Part shown: in pieces, positions 22,621-34,848 of the stretch
How the letters are laid out: each line of letters begins with the position of its first letter
Numbering within the stretch: the first letter of the stretch is position 1
Origin: Brienomyrus brachyistius
Lineage: Eukaryota; Chordata; Actinopteri; Osteoglossiformes; Mormyridae
DNA: 64,000 nucleotides
Assembly: GCF_023856365.1 (NCBI RefSeq)
Contig: NC_064551.1
Coordinates: forward strand, 20,274,349-20,338,348
Direction of reading: 5' to 3'
Position numbers and translations under genes: made by a program
Notes under the pieces: model-generated
The model's database searches: none
The model's input: only the letters and a program-made list of their open reading frames with translations
Told to the model about the DNA's origin: nothing

Positions 22621-25600
22621 CTGTCAGGAGGACTTGGCAAAGTCACGCAGCCGTTTCGCACATCTCACCTTGAGTCCAGACAGGTAACGTGCGGGTGGGG
22701 TTGGGCTTGGTCACTACGGTTTCTTCTCCTCAAACCCAGAGCGGCCCCCACCCCTTCCTCTTCCTGGACCCAAAGCTTCTTTAATTGCTCCTGATGTACG
22801 TGGGCCAGCACTTGCAAAGCACAGACGCGACGCAGTTTTGTCTGACGGGTGAGGGATGTGATTCACTGTCACCGGGTGGATTGGGAGGAGGAGCAGGAAA
22901 GAAAAGGAACCTGACTTTAAGGAACCGCTTCTCCCCCGTTGCTGGCGATCTCTGGACTCAGATGTTGACACCTGGCTAATTCACACACAGTCGGCAGAAA
23001 CCCCGCAGTCACAGACATGTCTGTCCACAAGCGAACGCTGGTCTGCCTCTCGAACACGGCCGTCTTCCAGCCCGAGGGTTAGTGGGCATTCGTACAAAGT
23101 CATTCACACGCTTGCTTTTATTTCGCATGTTTTAACACGTTCTAATTTGGGAGGTTTTATGAATAATTGTATTACTGCCCTGTCGGCTAGCCAGTGGGCC
23201 TTGGATGATTTGACGTCTCAATAACTCACCTCTTGCGTTTTGTGCCAGTAAGTGATGCACACCTGCCCCTCCCACTACCGTGTTTAAATAGGCTGTTCTG
23301 TTTGTCCTTGTCTCTCAGATGTAATTGCATAGCATATTGAGATTGCACGTATGTTTAACTCTTTCGTTTAAAGCACCAGAATACTATTTTGTGGGGGTTG
23401 GGGGGGGTTACTTCTGAAGATTTCAGTTTCACGTGGAAAATAGCATGACATTAATGTATTCATATGTCATTATATTTAACTCATTCATGTGACAGGGGAA
23501 AGAAGGGCCTTGAAGATTTTAAAGCTTACAGTATGAGACTTTCTTTGGGAGGGACAGTGAGATAGGGGGATGCAATGGTGATTGTCTTTGGGTTTAGGAA
23601 AACGGTGGACATGGATAATAGGAACATGCTGTCAATTTTGAATCAGCAGCTGGGAAATGCAGGCAATGGAAGCAGGAATTGTTGTGAAGGGTCTACAACT
23701 GGGTGCAGGATGACAGAAAACATTCTAATATTTCATTGGCAGTTAGGGGCAGGTGACTGAATGGACTCACCACCTGACATCCATGCCCTCTACCTCCAGT
23801 GGATGGTTTATTGACCTTTACTTTCACTGAGAAGAGAGGAAAAATAACTGTACCAAAACTAACTGCATCAGGTTGAAGAAAAGTTTGAGAAGCTGTTTCA
23901 GCCTTCTGTCTCGTTGGTCCGTCTCTGACTATAAGATTTCCTCCTTTCTTGCAAAAAGCAGTTTTTGACTGAACAAATTCCCTAACGCTCCTCTTTGGTG
24001 GGGTTATACCTCAATACTAAATTTCCTCATCCAGAGCCCCACGCCGTGTTGCTTTGGGCATTGTGGGGAAGCCTGGTCCCGTGTAGAGTTGGCACTGTCG
24101 ATTTCCTGCTATCGATGTTTGTACATCACTCATCCTGTGATGGAAACCACAGGTGCTCCCGATCTCTCCCATCAGCTGAGGTCTATAGAGAACATCACCA
24201 TCAAGCTACTCAAATTAGACCTCTCTACCTATCAAATGACTCACCATGACCAGCTGTACGAGATGGTGCTTGGGTTGCATCCGGTTTTTAAGTGGGATTG
24301 TTATTTTAACTGCATGATGTCTTCTGGGCCTACTAGATATCTCTTGGTCTAATTGGTAGAATAGGGGTCACACAGGGATCATTCATAGCGCCATGGGGAA
24401 TGTAACATGAGCTTTAATTTGGATGCTAACACAAGGCTCTCTGACCAAGATGCAAAGCAACATGTGGGTAGCTGTAGACCAGTCTCCTCCTTTCGTTTCG
24501 CTTTGTCAGTTGTACATAACAAGATTCCTCCTGGTTCTTTGTTACCTTTCTGCTGGTCTCTGTCCAGAGGAACCTGAGAGTCACATCCCAGTACCGATGG
24601 TCCATCTCGAGGACCTCCCTGAGGGCACTGGGTTTGCCAAGCTGTAAATATGTTGCATATTAGGGCTACTTTTATAATGCCGCACTGTATTCCCCTTGCA
24701 TGGGTTTGCTTGTTATAAAATACTGCTTTGTAGTATGACCCCTTAGCAGGTTTCACAGTGACTAGGTAAGTATATTCTGAAGATTCTTCTCTCAAAGATT
24801 TTTGGACAATGATTTTTAGAACATTTCCCATCATTTCTTAAATATGAGAGTTGAGTAAGTAATCTGGGACACATTTTAACCTGATCCACATTTCCCACAG
24901 TCTATTCTCATTGGCTCCTCAGGCCTGGACAGACCAGCACTGGGAAAAGCTTCACCTTGATATGGGAACGAGGTGACCAGAGAACCAGGAAAAAAAATCG
25001 CTATGAGGCAAAATAATAAGGCTATTTTGTTCTGCCTCTGTGTGACCACTGGTGTGTTTGGAGATGCAAGCCATCTATCCTTTAAAAGATTCTCTTCTGC
25101 AAATGACTCAAGCTTGGGTGATCCAGCTGGAGATGGCTGGAGTCAGATCTGGAAGCCATTGGAAACTGCAGTGGTTTCATGCTAGAGAACTGGGGACGCA
25201 TCTGGCGGTATCCCCACCATCGAACACATATTGGGCACCGATGTTGCTCGGTGCGGGGGCACTGTAGTTGCCTTGACCACACGCTGGCACCTGCCTGACA
25301 GAAGACAAATAGGCAGGACGAGCCTCACCCCTGGACAGGACCTGCTGGAGAGCCTTAAGCTCCACCATGCCTAGACAGACGGCAGGCAAGCATCAGAGAG
25401 CCAAAGACTCATTACAAAGGGCGCATATTAGCATTATAATCAATTTATTCAATTGTTAGCAACTGAAAATGTGCGATATAATGCCTTCGAAATTATTTTA
25501 GTATAACAGCATTACAATAACTACTGTTATGATGTGTACTAATACAATTATAATGTGAAAGTGGTTCCACAACTGCCATGATGCTAAACCTCCCAGCCAG

Positions 25601-26417
25601 CAACGGGCAACTACAGCAGCTGCTAGCTTTACAGATAGTATCTATATCAATAGTAATTTCAGTGATACAGATCATCCATTAATTCCACACAATTCATTTC
25701 AGCCTTTGGACTGATCCTGGAATTCTTCTGCATGGTGATCGATTGACGTTCTCCCACCATGATACTGTGTCATTACACCGTTAAAATCTTCCCGTTTGAA
25801 GCTCGCCATGGGTATGTAGCGTTCACTGGAATGCCATGCACAATTAAAGCTCCCCTTTTTTGAAGATGCTAGGAGTGAGTGTTTCTTTTCTTTTGTCTGG
25901 TGAAGGAGCAGAGGCGACGCGAATTTCACGATGCCGGCAAGCAGCCGGCGGCCCATGACCCGATCGGCTGGAGTGAAAGTTGACAGGGATGTGGAGGGGG
26001 GCGGAGCGAGAGTCACGTGGTCCTCACGCTTCCATGCACTGGTGGTCAGCTGTGATCAAGAGCAATTAAGCCCCAGAGCCTTGGCACCCCAGCCAGCCCA
26101 CAGTGTTCCAGCAAGATCAACCCCAGGGGTCATTTGACTCTGTTTAAATTTGGGACATTCATTGGATTGGACGTTGATGACAGACACGTTTTTGACATTC
26201 CCCCTTGTTCTTTTGCTTATTGTCTGACAGCCCACTAATTCACATTGCCCACCCCACCCCCTCCCCCCCATCAATGTCAGCAGTTAGCATTCAGAATACA
26301 CTTTCAAAAATCCATACGTAGCATAACCGGATCCAAAGTTAGGGCTGGACCTTCATTCTGATGACCACTTTAGACCTTCAAGGGGAATGAATAACTGTTA
26401 TTCCTTTTGAATACATC

Positions 26418-26560
26418 CATCAGTCTTCCATCCATCTTATGCAGTACAGGGTCACTGTGGGGCCTGGAGCCTATCCCAGGGAACAAGGCAGTAGGCACCT
26501 TTGGCGGGATGCCAGTCCATTACAGGGGACACACTCACCCACATACAGAGATTTTTTTTC
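26418..26560 (-). mobile_element. V-SINE tail fragment, antisense
   Basis: TTATGCAGTACAGGGTCAC, GGAGCCTATCCCAGGGAAC and GATGCCAGTCCATTACAGGG are the reverse complement of the SINE 3' region. Confidence 0.65.
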
Positions 26561-26589
26561 TCCCTACTTGGAAGTTCTTGGGTCCTCTT

Positions 26590-26750
26590 CTCCGTTGTTC
26601 TCCGGTGTTCCTTTCTTTCATTTTTTTGTCTTCCCTTTTCCCTGTTTTCGAATTATTCTGTATTACTTATGTAGTACACACAGATGCACATCAATGTAAA
26701 GTGCCTTAGGGTGACTCTATTGTGAAAGGCGCTATATAAAAATGCACATC
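26590..26750 (+). mobile_element. L2-type LINE 3' end fragment
   Basis: The stretch ends in TAAAGTGCCTTAGGGTGAC and GAAAGGCGCTATATAAAAAT, the characteristic 3' terminus of fish L2-clade LINEs (aaagcgctatataaa type). A second short copy of this end is at about 36850-36900. Confidence 0.55.
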
Positions 26751-26784
26751 GCACATACAGAGCCAGCGGTGGGATTCAAACCAA

Positions 26785-26935
26785 CCCTGAGGTCCCCTTT
26801 GTAATATGCATGTATTGGATGGGCTGGCATCTCATGCAGGGAGTTCCCTAGCCGTGTGCCCTCTTTGTTTGGGATAGGCTACAGGCCCCCTGACCCTGAC
26901 CAGAAAGAGTGCTTAGAAAATTTGCTGAATTACTA
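26785..26935 (+). mobile_element. V-SINE tail fragment
   Basis: GGATGGGCTGGCATCTCATG, GGGATAGGCTACAGGCCCC and CAGAAAGAGTGCTTAGAAAA follow the order of the SINE 3' third. Confidence 0.6.
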
Positions 26936-27172
26936 GAGGTGTTTCTTGACTTCCGCATCATAACAGAGTGTCTTTGATATAACAGGAATCTCTTCTGCTA
27001 CTTCCTTGATCATTTGACACGTTGCATCTTCTATGATCCAGACAATGTTCTCACTTTTCCTCACTTTCTGCTCCCTCATGCCTGCCTCCCCATGTCCTCC
27101 TCAGCCCTCTTTTCGCCTTCTGACTTCTCACAAGCCACCCAACTCCCGTGGACAGAAATGGGATGTGACAGG

Positions 27173-27339
27173 CAGGGGGGGGGGGGCACTAGAGTTTTTG
27201 GGCCCCATGAAAGCATATCACATCGGACCCACAATCCAGACCAATCCAATTATGTTCCAAATTTCTTTAGGGCCCCTGCCTCTCAGAGGCCCATGAGATT
27301 GTCCTAACTCCCCCCCCCCACCCTCTTACGGCACCCCTG
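27173..27339. mobile_element. hAT-type MITE with near-perfect 8-bp target duplication
   Basis: The 167-bp element starts with CA, a G12 run and CAC, and ends GGCACCCCTG, so the ends are inverted (CAGGGG / CCCCTG). A C10 run (27310-27319) near the right end mirrors the left G run. The flanks GTGACAGG (27165-27172) and CTGACAGG (27340-27347) match at 7 of 8 positions. The interior includes GGGCCCCATGAAAGC and AGGGCCCCTGCC. No coding capacity. Confidence 0.65.
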
Positions 27340-27347
27340 CTGACAGG

Positions 27348-28003
27348 AACTGAGTTTCTGCTGTGACTGCCACCCAGCTTAGTCCTCCCCTTCACCACTG
27401 CCTCCACCTCCTCCCTCCCTGCCCCCCTTGTTGGCATCCACAACCCCCCCCCCCCAACATTTGCCCCAGCTCTGCCAGGGCACTCAAATGTGACTGCACT
27501 CCTGGCTTGGGGCATGTTGATTGCAGCACATATATATCACTGTAATTTCTCACGAAGGGACACTTTGCCAAGAGTATTAATTAGAGGGCGACCTTTTTTT
27601 TTTTAGGGCTGCGGTGGGGCTGCTTTGTTTCTGCAGCCTCTTTATTATGCCCAGCTGGAGCTGGGGTGCAGCGGCGCAGCACATGACTTCTGTGTCGATT
27701 CCAGGGGTGGAGGACAAGCGGCGTTTCTGCGCCTCGACGCCTCAGTCCTCCCTTCTTCTGGGTCCTAATGAGAGAAGAATTCAAGACCCAGGTTTCACTG
27801 CTCCAAGGAGCTCTTAGTAATTAACTAATTACAACTGTACAGCCCATTGTGCTACACGATTTATTTCAGAGCTGCGACTACGGTATTCCCCTGACATGCT
27901 TTGCACTGTTACTGTTTATTGTTGTTTATTATTTATTGTTACAGTCTATTAATGTCTGAGTTTCTTTTTTACTATGTGTATTGTGCGACTGTAAACCTGC
28001 AAG

Positions 28004-28085
<82 letters not shown>

Positions 28086-29079
28086 GGCTGCTTCGGATAG
28101 AGAGAGCTGTCATTCTCGATGCAGTCCAGAAACTGAATAGAAACAGTCCCCCTCCCAGTGCTTCATCTTCTTGGGAGTGGGAAGGAAGGAGTGAGATTCT
28201 GTCCTGTGATGCCTGGGACTAAGAATTCCAAATAAAAATGTTTATGTTGATCACTTTCAGTCTGTTTGTTGCCTGTAGCATCGGGCACAGGTACAACCAG
28301 TATATACCCCTGGAGGAAGCCCCGCCCACTCTCTCTGTCATGTGACAGTGGCAGAACACGTGTCACTTTCCCATTTAATCCACTAACAACCAGCACATTT
28401 ACATAATCTGAGTGATGTGTGATACCTTTCAGTCGTGAATAATAAAGGTATATCATCAAATGTATTTTCCGTGATTTCCTCAGCTTGCAAGCTTGTCTTT
28501 ACGTGAGACGTAGTAATTTTCATGGTTATTATTCAAAGTAAATAACTGTGAATTCATGCAGTACTAAATACCCAGTACATTCAAACTCTAACAATACAAT
28601 TCACGTGTTACAGTAGGTTAGACATTCAGAGAATGTTTATTATTATCCATCAGCAAGCAAATCATGTGTCAAAAGTAGTATTCTGAGGGATGCTATGTTT
28701 AAACTGAACACAATGGGTCTCATCGGCAGTATTCCTTGCGACCTGCTTGATTTAGCTAAGAATGCAGTTCACAGCTTGGGCTCAGGTGTGGTGACTGCGG
28801 ACACAGCCGTGAGGGGTTAGAGCCCTGAAGAGTTAAGACTGTCAGCTGACATCTCTACCTGCTGACACGGGCCAAGGGAGCTTGTTTCAGAATCAGCCCC
28901 TAAAACAACAGGCTCCCTTCACTCGTAAACAGGTTACAGGCACACGGGCGGTTCTTGCAGAGAGCCGCTGAACCGTCTGTTAGCCTGTTAGCCTAGTGTG
29001 ACTCCGCGGCTAATTCCGTGCCCATGCCCCCCTCTGTTTTCCTTGTTATCGTTCATCCTGAAAACCAAATAGGAAGCTT
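27348..29079. other. intergenic with microsatellite
   Basis: Contains a C12 run (27444-27455) and the TATC array (28004-28084). The rest is unrecognised. Confidence 0.5.
28004..28084 (+). repeat. (TATC)n microsatellite, about 20 units
   Basis: Perfect tetranucleotide array. Its apparent Ser-Ile-Tyr-Leu open frame is an artefact of the repeat. Confidence 0.98.
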
Positions 29080-29420
29080 GGGGGGTGGCGGGGCAGGGTG
29101 GGGGAGCCACTGACTCAGAGCCAGGGACCCGGCGCGTGCCGTGGAGCCGTCGTCCTCGAGCGCAGCATTCGCTGCCCTCGTTAGCGCAGCTCTTTGCATC
29201 TCGGCGCTCCGGGGGAAGAGGGATCACTGCGATCACGGATGAGGGGTTTGGCAGACCCTGGCAGACCGGGTGCTGGTGGCAGGCAGGAGCTAACGGCCTC
29301 CATCGCTGCTCTTCAAGGAATCTGTTCCCAGCCTGCTTCGGAGGTCCGGGAGGGAGGCACGCATGCGGAAACTGGGTACGCACCCAGGTATTGCGTCCCT
29401 CGCGGTAGCAGCCTGAAGCG
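29080..29420. other. GC-rich patch
   Basis: CG-rich stretch with GTGCCGTGGAGCCGTCGTCC and TTAGCGCAGC motifs. It is open in several frames for about 100 codons on both strands, typical of GC-rich DNA. No protein family is recognised. Confidence 0.35.
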
Positions 29421-29635
29421 TTTTGACTGACGCTGTGTTGTTTGATCTGACGCTACAGTTTATCTGAGGTTTAGAGGAACAAACATTTTTATTGTCAGTA
29501 TTTCACTGGTACACATTACGGGGGGTGGGGCATTACATTACAGGGTTACTCAGGAAGATTTGACTGATGTGAAAACTGCATAGCGCAATGGTGCCTAATC
29601 ACCTCTATAGGGTTTTAGGGTTTAAAATTCCATCT

Positions 29636-29840
29636 GTCTAATTGTTTGTAACTCTGTGGATTAAGGAATGTAGGCATATGTCTGGAAGGTTGCTGGTTCA
29701 AATCCTGCAGCTAAGAGAGTAATGATATCACTGTCATTATAATGATATCCCTAAAAACGGCCCCAGGGCTGCTCAGACGCCAAGGTGCATTCTTACATGT
29801 ATCTCATGGAGAGTAAGATATGCAAAAAAAAGCCAAAGAA
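29636..29840 (+). mobile_element. degraded tRNA-derived SINE
   Basis: A good B box, GGTTCAAATCC, lies at about 29696 in TGCTGGTTCAAATCCTGCAG. It is followed by AGAGTAATGATATCACTGTC and a GCCCCAGGGCTGC segment, resembling the second SINE type (as at 9586). Confidence 0.55.
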
Positions 29841-30776
29841 TAAGTATGTAATTGTACTCATACTTTTACAAAAAACAGTGTCACTCAACTGTTATGATTT
29901 CTGAAAATAAATATAGCACGTTGTATTCTGAATATAAACTGAAACAGTGAGCATCAGGCCTGCAGCACATAGTCCCAGGGCCCCCATGATGTATGACCCC
30001 CTCCTACCTGGACCCTCTCCTACCATAATCCATGTCTGGTTCACTGAGACTCATCAGTTGTGTCCCCTTGTAACACAGCTCTTTCACTAACCCACCCCCC
30101 CCCCCCCACCAGGAACAGCCCACCCTCCTCCTCTAATGGACCAATGACTGAATACGCCAAGGTGCTGAAAGTTAGGCTCACAAAGTTAGACAGATGGGCC
30201 ACCAGGCCACCTCCAAACATGATGCCCTTCATGTATCTAAAACAGTCTTCATTTATCCCGACACCCCCCCCCCCCCCCCCACCCCGCACACACACCCAGC
30301 TGACATAGTTATGGGTTGATCCCGTGAATCCCTCCACTAGTCCTCACCTGTTCTTTCCACTCGTCTTATTCTGTGCCAGCTGCCGCTAAGGTCCCCCCCC
30401 CCCCACGCTGGAACCGTGTAAACATACAAATGCTGCTGCGTAGTGACTCAGAGGTTCCCTTTCAGGAAGTATTTAAGATCCAAGGAAAGGTCGATGGGCC
30501 CGTGAGCAGCGGCTCTGTCTATTTATGAGGCGGGAATGGGTGGGCCAGCGATGCTGGGGGATGTAATGAAATCCATCCCGAAATAAAATGATCCACAGAC
30601 CTCACTTACTCTTACCAAACAAGATGAGATAAGCGCTAAAGCCAATATCCTTAAATAGGGCTATACTGCATGCTTAATGCAAAGTTATCTATAAACCCAA
30701 CTGAAAAATGCATAATGTTTATCCGTAGTTTGAAACTAAGTATATATTTTTATTTTAACAACAAAATTTCTGCTCC
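29841..30776. other. intergenic with three poly-C runs
   Basis: C runs at 30095-30107, 30264-30280 and 30393-30404. The stretch 30447-30600 is unique-looking and could be regulatory. No gene is supported. Confidence 0.45.
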
Positions 30777-31260
30777 TGTTGTACTTGATGGATCATTTCT
30801 AGTAAATCCCCTCTCAATGTCAATCAACAGGTGTACCTCAGGGAACAGTCTTCAGTTCAATGCCTATCTATCCAAACACCAAGGGCTTTCCTGATTATGT
30901 TTTTATTTTATGTTCCTTTAACAGGATATCAATATGCCTGGCTAATAATTAAGAGGCTTACGCATGCTAATAACTTGGCCTCCTCTCACCGTCCTCTAAA
31001 GGCTTGTGGCTGGTCCTATTATCGGCACTTAGATGTTTCCCGGCCTTGTGTCCTACAGTCTACTCTAAGCTCACACCTACCTTCAAAACTTTGGCTAATT
31101 TTGAAATCCTACCTCTAGTGTTTCCTACTGTTTAGCATCTTCAGACATTCCAATACCATTTTCATGGCTTATCTTTGTTTAACCTGTGGTCCAGTGGCTA
31201 CCTGTTGATTTCCCCTATATGCTGGTGAATACTGGCCCAAGTCTTAATGCTCTCTGGGCA
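30777..31260 (+). pseudogene. L2-type LINE reverse-transcriptase relic
   Basis: From 30830 one frame reads GVPQGTVFSSMPIY, an eroded form of the GVPQGSVLGPLLF-Y reverse-transcriptase motif; each difference I checked is explained by one or two base changes. At about 31190 another frame reads QWLPVDF, close to the HWLPV motif near the C-terminus of L2-clade ORF2. Both lie in the correct order on the + strand, but only about 360 bp apart and in broken frames, so large internal deletions and stops have occurred. It is dead. Confidence 0.5.
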
Positions 31261-31981
31261 CAAGGACGATCACACAGCTGCACATTACCCAGATCCTCAG
31301 GACATTTTCCACATCTTTGTTAATTAAGAACTTCAGATTTAATCTCGATTTATGCAAGCAAACGTATTAACGAAAACCGTAAGTCATGTAAGTAGAATTT
31401 ATTAATGACAGCTGTGTTGAGTATATCTTTCAGGCTTTAAGCATTTTAATGTTTTGATTTAACTGTGTTAATTTATCATTATAATAGACTGTGTAGATGG
31501 TAGAGATATCTCGTTGGTCTATAGAAGGGAGATAGCCTTGACCTAACTGAACTGACCATCTGTGACAGCCCAGTGTGTCGATATTAATTTGTCTGATCAG
31601 CACTGTATCGATGTTACTCCCCTGGAACGGGCCCAGCTTCCTGTCGGGGTAGCTGCTAGCGAGCCGCTGTTCTCCCAGTCACATGCTCAGAGTCAGGGTA
31701 TTACTTTCAGTGACATTTCTTACTGCCATAGAGTAACATGCTTTTTGCGTATGGCAATGTGAGATACTCAGAGGAGACACAAATGAGACACTTATCAATA
31801 ATAAATTCTTTTTTAAAAAATAGTTTTATGAACATTAACTATGTTAGTAATGTATTATTTCCTTAATATATATATAGGCCTGCAAATTTAAATTCAAACA
31901 TCACGCGATATAAATGTATAATATTGTGTAAACAAAATATTTTGCTTTTGTTTTTAAGTTGGTTAAGGTTACCTTAATTTG

Positions 31982-32066
<85 letters not shown>
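31982..32066. repeat. palindromic compound microsatellite (CT)n(AT)n(AG)n
   Basis: About 28 bp of CT repeat, about 31 bp of AT repeat, then about 26 bp of GA repeat. The two outer arms are reverse complements and the AT core is self-complementary, so the whole array of about 85 bp is one near-perfect palindrome. Confidence 0.95.
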
Positions 32067-32141
32067 TACATTAGGATTCTGAATTAACACCGTCTATATG
32101 GTGGCCTGTAGTAAACAGCTGATGACACCTACTAATTAAGG

Positions 32142-32248
32142 GTGAGTTTCCCAATACCTTCTTATCGCTACGTATAGTTCGTAAGTTCTATGTTAAAAGA
32201 TATAACTTACGAACAACGTAGCGTTAAGGAGACTTCGGAAAACTCATC
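32142..32248. mobile_element. hairpin MITE (long inverted repeat)
   Basis: The left arm (32142-32187: GTGAGTTTCCC, CTTATCGCTACG, GTTCGTAAGTT) pairs with the right arm (32214-32248: AACTTACGAAC, CGTAGCGTTAAGG, GGAAAACTCAT). The loop is about 26 bp. Short inverted elements with this GTTTCCC / CGTAGCG / TTCGTAAG vocabulary are common in fish genomes. I could not settle a target duplication. Confidence 0.7.
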
Positions 32249-34599
32249 GTATTATTATCATAAAAGATGAGTTTGTTTCCAAATGTACACTGAGTAGGAG
32301 AATGAGTACTTGGGCAGAATGATTCATGTTTGTGAGAGACTTCTGCGGTTCGAGCATTTATTTTTTAATAAATTTATTTTTGTGTTTCACCTCCCTGTAT
32401 AAGACAAAAGATTTCACTGTACAGAATAATAATATGTACCGCATTACATTAAACATTACTACCATAATTTTTACGTTGAAATTCTGGCAACCACAGCTAT
32501 AATTTAACGGATTTTTTTTTTACAGTGTACAATAAACTGACCAGGTCTCCGCGTTGTTACTGGGCAGCGTTTGTGAATATTTCTGTAGAATTTTAAGTTG
32601 AGTTGTTCTACAAAACGTTACATGCCTTTACCAGAGACATTTAAATTTAAACTCCCCCAACTCTCAGGACAGATTACAGTGCTGGGTATAACTATCAGAA
32701 AGTGTTATGTACTCTATATTAAAGTTTTTTTTCTCGCAAACTAAAACCCACCCCGCTTCTAGTTATTATTATGGATAGCAACAAAACATGGAAATATAAC
32801 TTGAATTAAGTCTTCACTGTACAAAAACATGGCTTTGCAAGTGGTTTCTATTCCAACAGCCCGATAACAAAGTGTACGTTTCTTTGCCCTTATGCCTTTG
32901 CAAATATATATTCTGTTTAATGACGTGGAATGTCGTAATACACCGCACATGGCACATGTCCCGTCGCGTTTTGTTGTCGCTCTAGTCAGAATTACTTCAT
33001 GAAGGTCACCCAGGCTGATTCAGCGTAGTAAGGTTATACACAGTAATGTTATGCACATTTTAAAGTATTAAGAACACTCAATGATTAGACGAATACGTAT
33101 TTCTGTGTGTATTCAGATACAAAGGCCAATAGACGTCATTGTTTTTAGATCAAATGATGCACCTCTTTTGGGGGAACTCGTTGACAGACAGTCCGAATCC
33201 ATGTTCACAGAGCACGACAAACAGTATGCAGGTGTTTTTTTTTACTAGTTTGCGATAGTTTTACAAACTGAAACAGACTTAAATTTATAATGCATTAGAA
33301 TAAGGAACATGGACACAAATAAACCGGTATCAGCTCTAAATTGGTCTCGTTGTCCTGAGGACCGTAATGATAATTCTGTAGATTTCTTACGGTGTGTTTT
33401 AAAATGAACGGAAACAAACAACCAATGTGAACATACAAATAAGTTTTAAAAGCACCTCTGTATATACATGACTACCAATTTAAGCCGCCATCTCAAAACC
33501 TATTTAGATTTTTGTTATTCGTCATACAACTTTCGTATTTCTCCCTTATTTCCCTTAGCAGCGTAACCTTTTCATGAACACCTCCATTTTAACAAGCAAC
33601 TTTCGTTTAGTAACAATAATTATAAAATAACGCTTAGTAGAAAATCTTCTTACAAATATTAAATAAGCCTAAGCTGTTTTAGTTTCGATATTAATTACGT
33701 TTTCATTGGAGTTAACAATAAAAAAAAGATGTTTTTTTTAAGATTAAAGTCAGGAAATCATCTAAATTATACATGCAGATTGCCAACAAAAGCAATGCAG
33801 CTTCTTTGAACATTTTAAAGCCTGATCATGCCACAATACAACTTGAATTGTGCTGTCAACACCTTGCAGAATTCAATTGTTCAACTTGCAACACTCTGTC
33901 CCCCCAAAATATCAACGATCGAAATAACAGCCTTCCTTTGGAATATTTATTGTAGCAGCTGTATTGTATACTGTGGTTACTTCGTGCGTAAATATGCAGT
34001 TTTATTTAAATGTCCCACTATAACTTGTCAGTTGATCTGACTTTAGTTCTTTTACGCGATGCACTGACCAATCAAAGCCGATTTTGTAAAAGGGATCCAC
34101 GGAAAACTGTAAGCATATTGTTCACTGGACAAGGTGCCTAAACTAAATTTTAAAGTCTTTTTAGTCTGACTATAAATTCCCGGATAATAGTTGTTTGACT
34201 ATGAATTTAAATGAAAGCGGATTATTAATCAACAATTGTGCAATACGGTGAAGTGTAAGCTGAACTTTCTTCTTCCCGTCATTTCCTCGCTTTGACATAC
34301 TGCTTCCAAAATGAAGACAGTTAACATGCATCCAAAGAACACCTCTGCTGATTTTTATCGAGAGTGTCTGGACTCTTCCCCCTTCTTTTTAACCTTTATT
34401 GGAATATTTTAAAGGCATTGCCATTTAGGTCTGGCGGGTTATAGGAAGAAAACAACCGAATTGATAGTTCATGAGTAGCAATTCGACGTGTCTTCTCTTA
34501 TCATACATTAATATACATCATAAAAATGCATATTTATAGGTCGCTTATCTAATTAAGCCCCTTAAATGTTCTCGTAACGGTTGAAGTTTCAAAGTGATT

Positions 34600-34745
34600 G
34601 AGCCCGGAGGTGATCAGTATGCGAAATGCGAACAGAAGAAAAGGATCGCGGTCGCCAGTCAGGAAGTCTACCGCGCCGGGACCGACAATCGCCGGCCACC
34701 TGAGTCCGGGAGTAATTACTAATCGGGGGGCGGGGGGACGGACCG
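34600..34745. other. small GC/CpG island inside the AT-rich block
   Basis: Abrupt CG-rich stretch with GATCGCGGTCGCC, CCGCGCCGGGACCG and CGGGGGGCGGGG. It ends at a TTGATTAATTTACG sequence. No open frame of note. Confidence 0.5.
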
Positions 34746-34804
34746 TTGATTAATTTACGAATGCTATGAAAGATCACAAAGTTGAACATTCCTTCGTTTG
34801 ATAC

Positions 34805-34848
<44 letters not shown>
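34805..34848. repeat. (AAT)n microsatellite
   Basis: Perfect trinucleotide array of about 14 units. Confidence 0.97.

Larger units (their letters stand above)
21071..26417. other. intergenic, mostly unrecognised
   Basis: Holds a GT microsatellite (21612-21646), an A17-type run near 21877 and a CpG-rich patch (22440-22620). Open frames up to about 150 codons match nothing I recognise and are treated as chance. Confidence 0.5.

Noticed and set aside
24379..24834. 151-codon open frame on -
   Set aside because: Unrecognised sequence, no splice sites or neighbours that would support it.
28004..28084. Ser-Ile-Tyr-Leu repeat peptide
   Set aside because: Translation of a TATC microsatellite.
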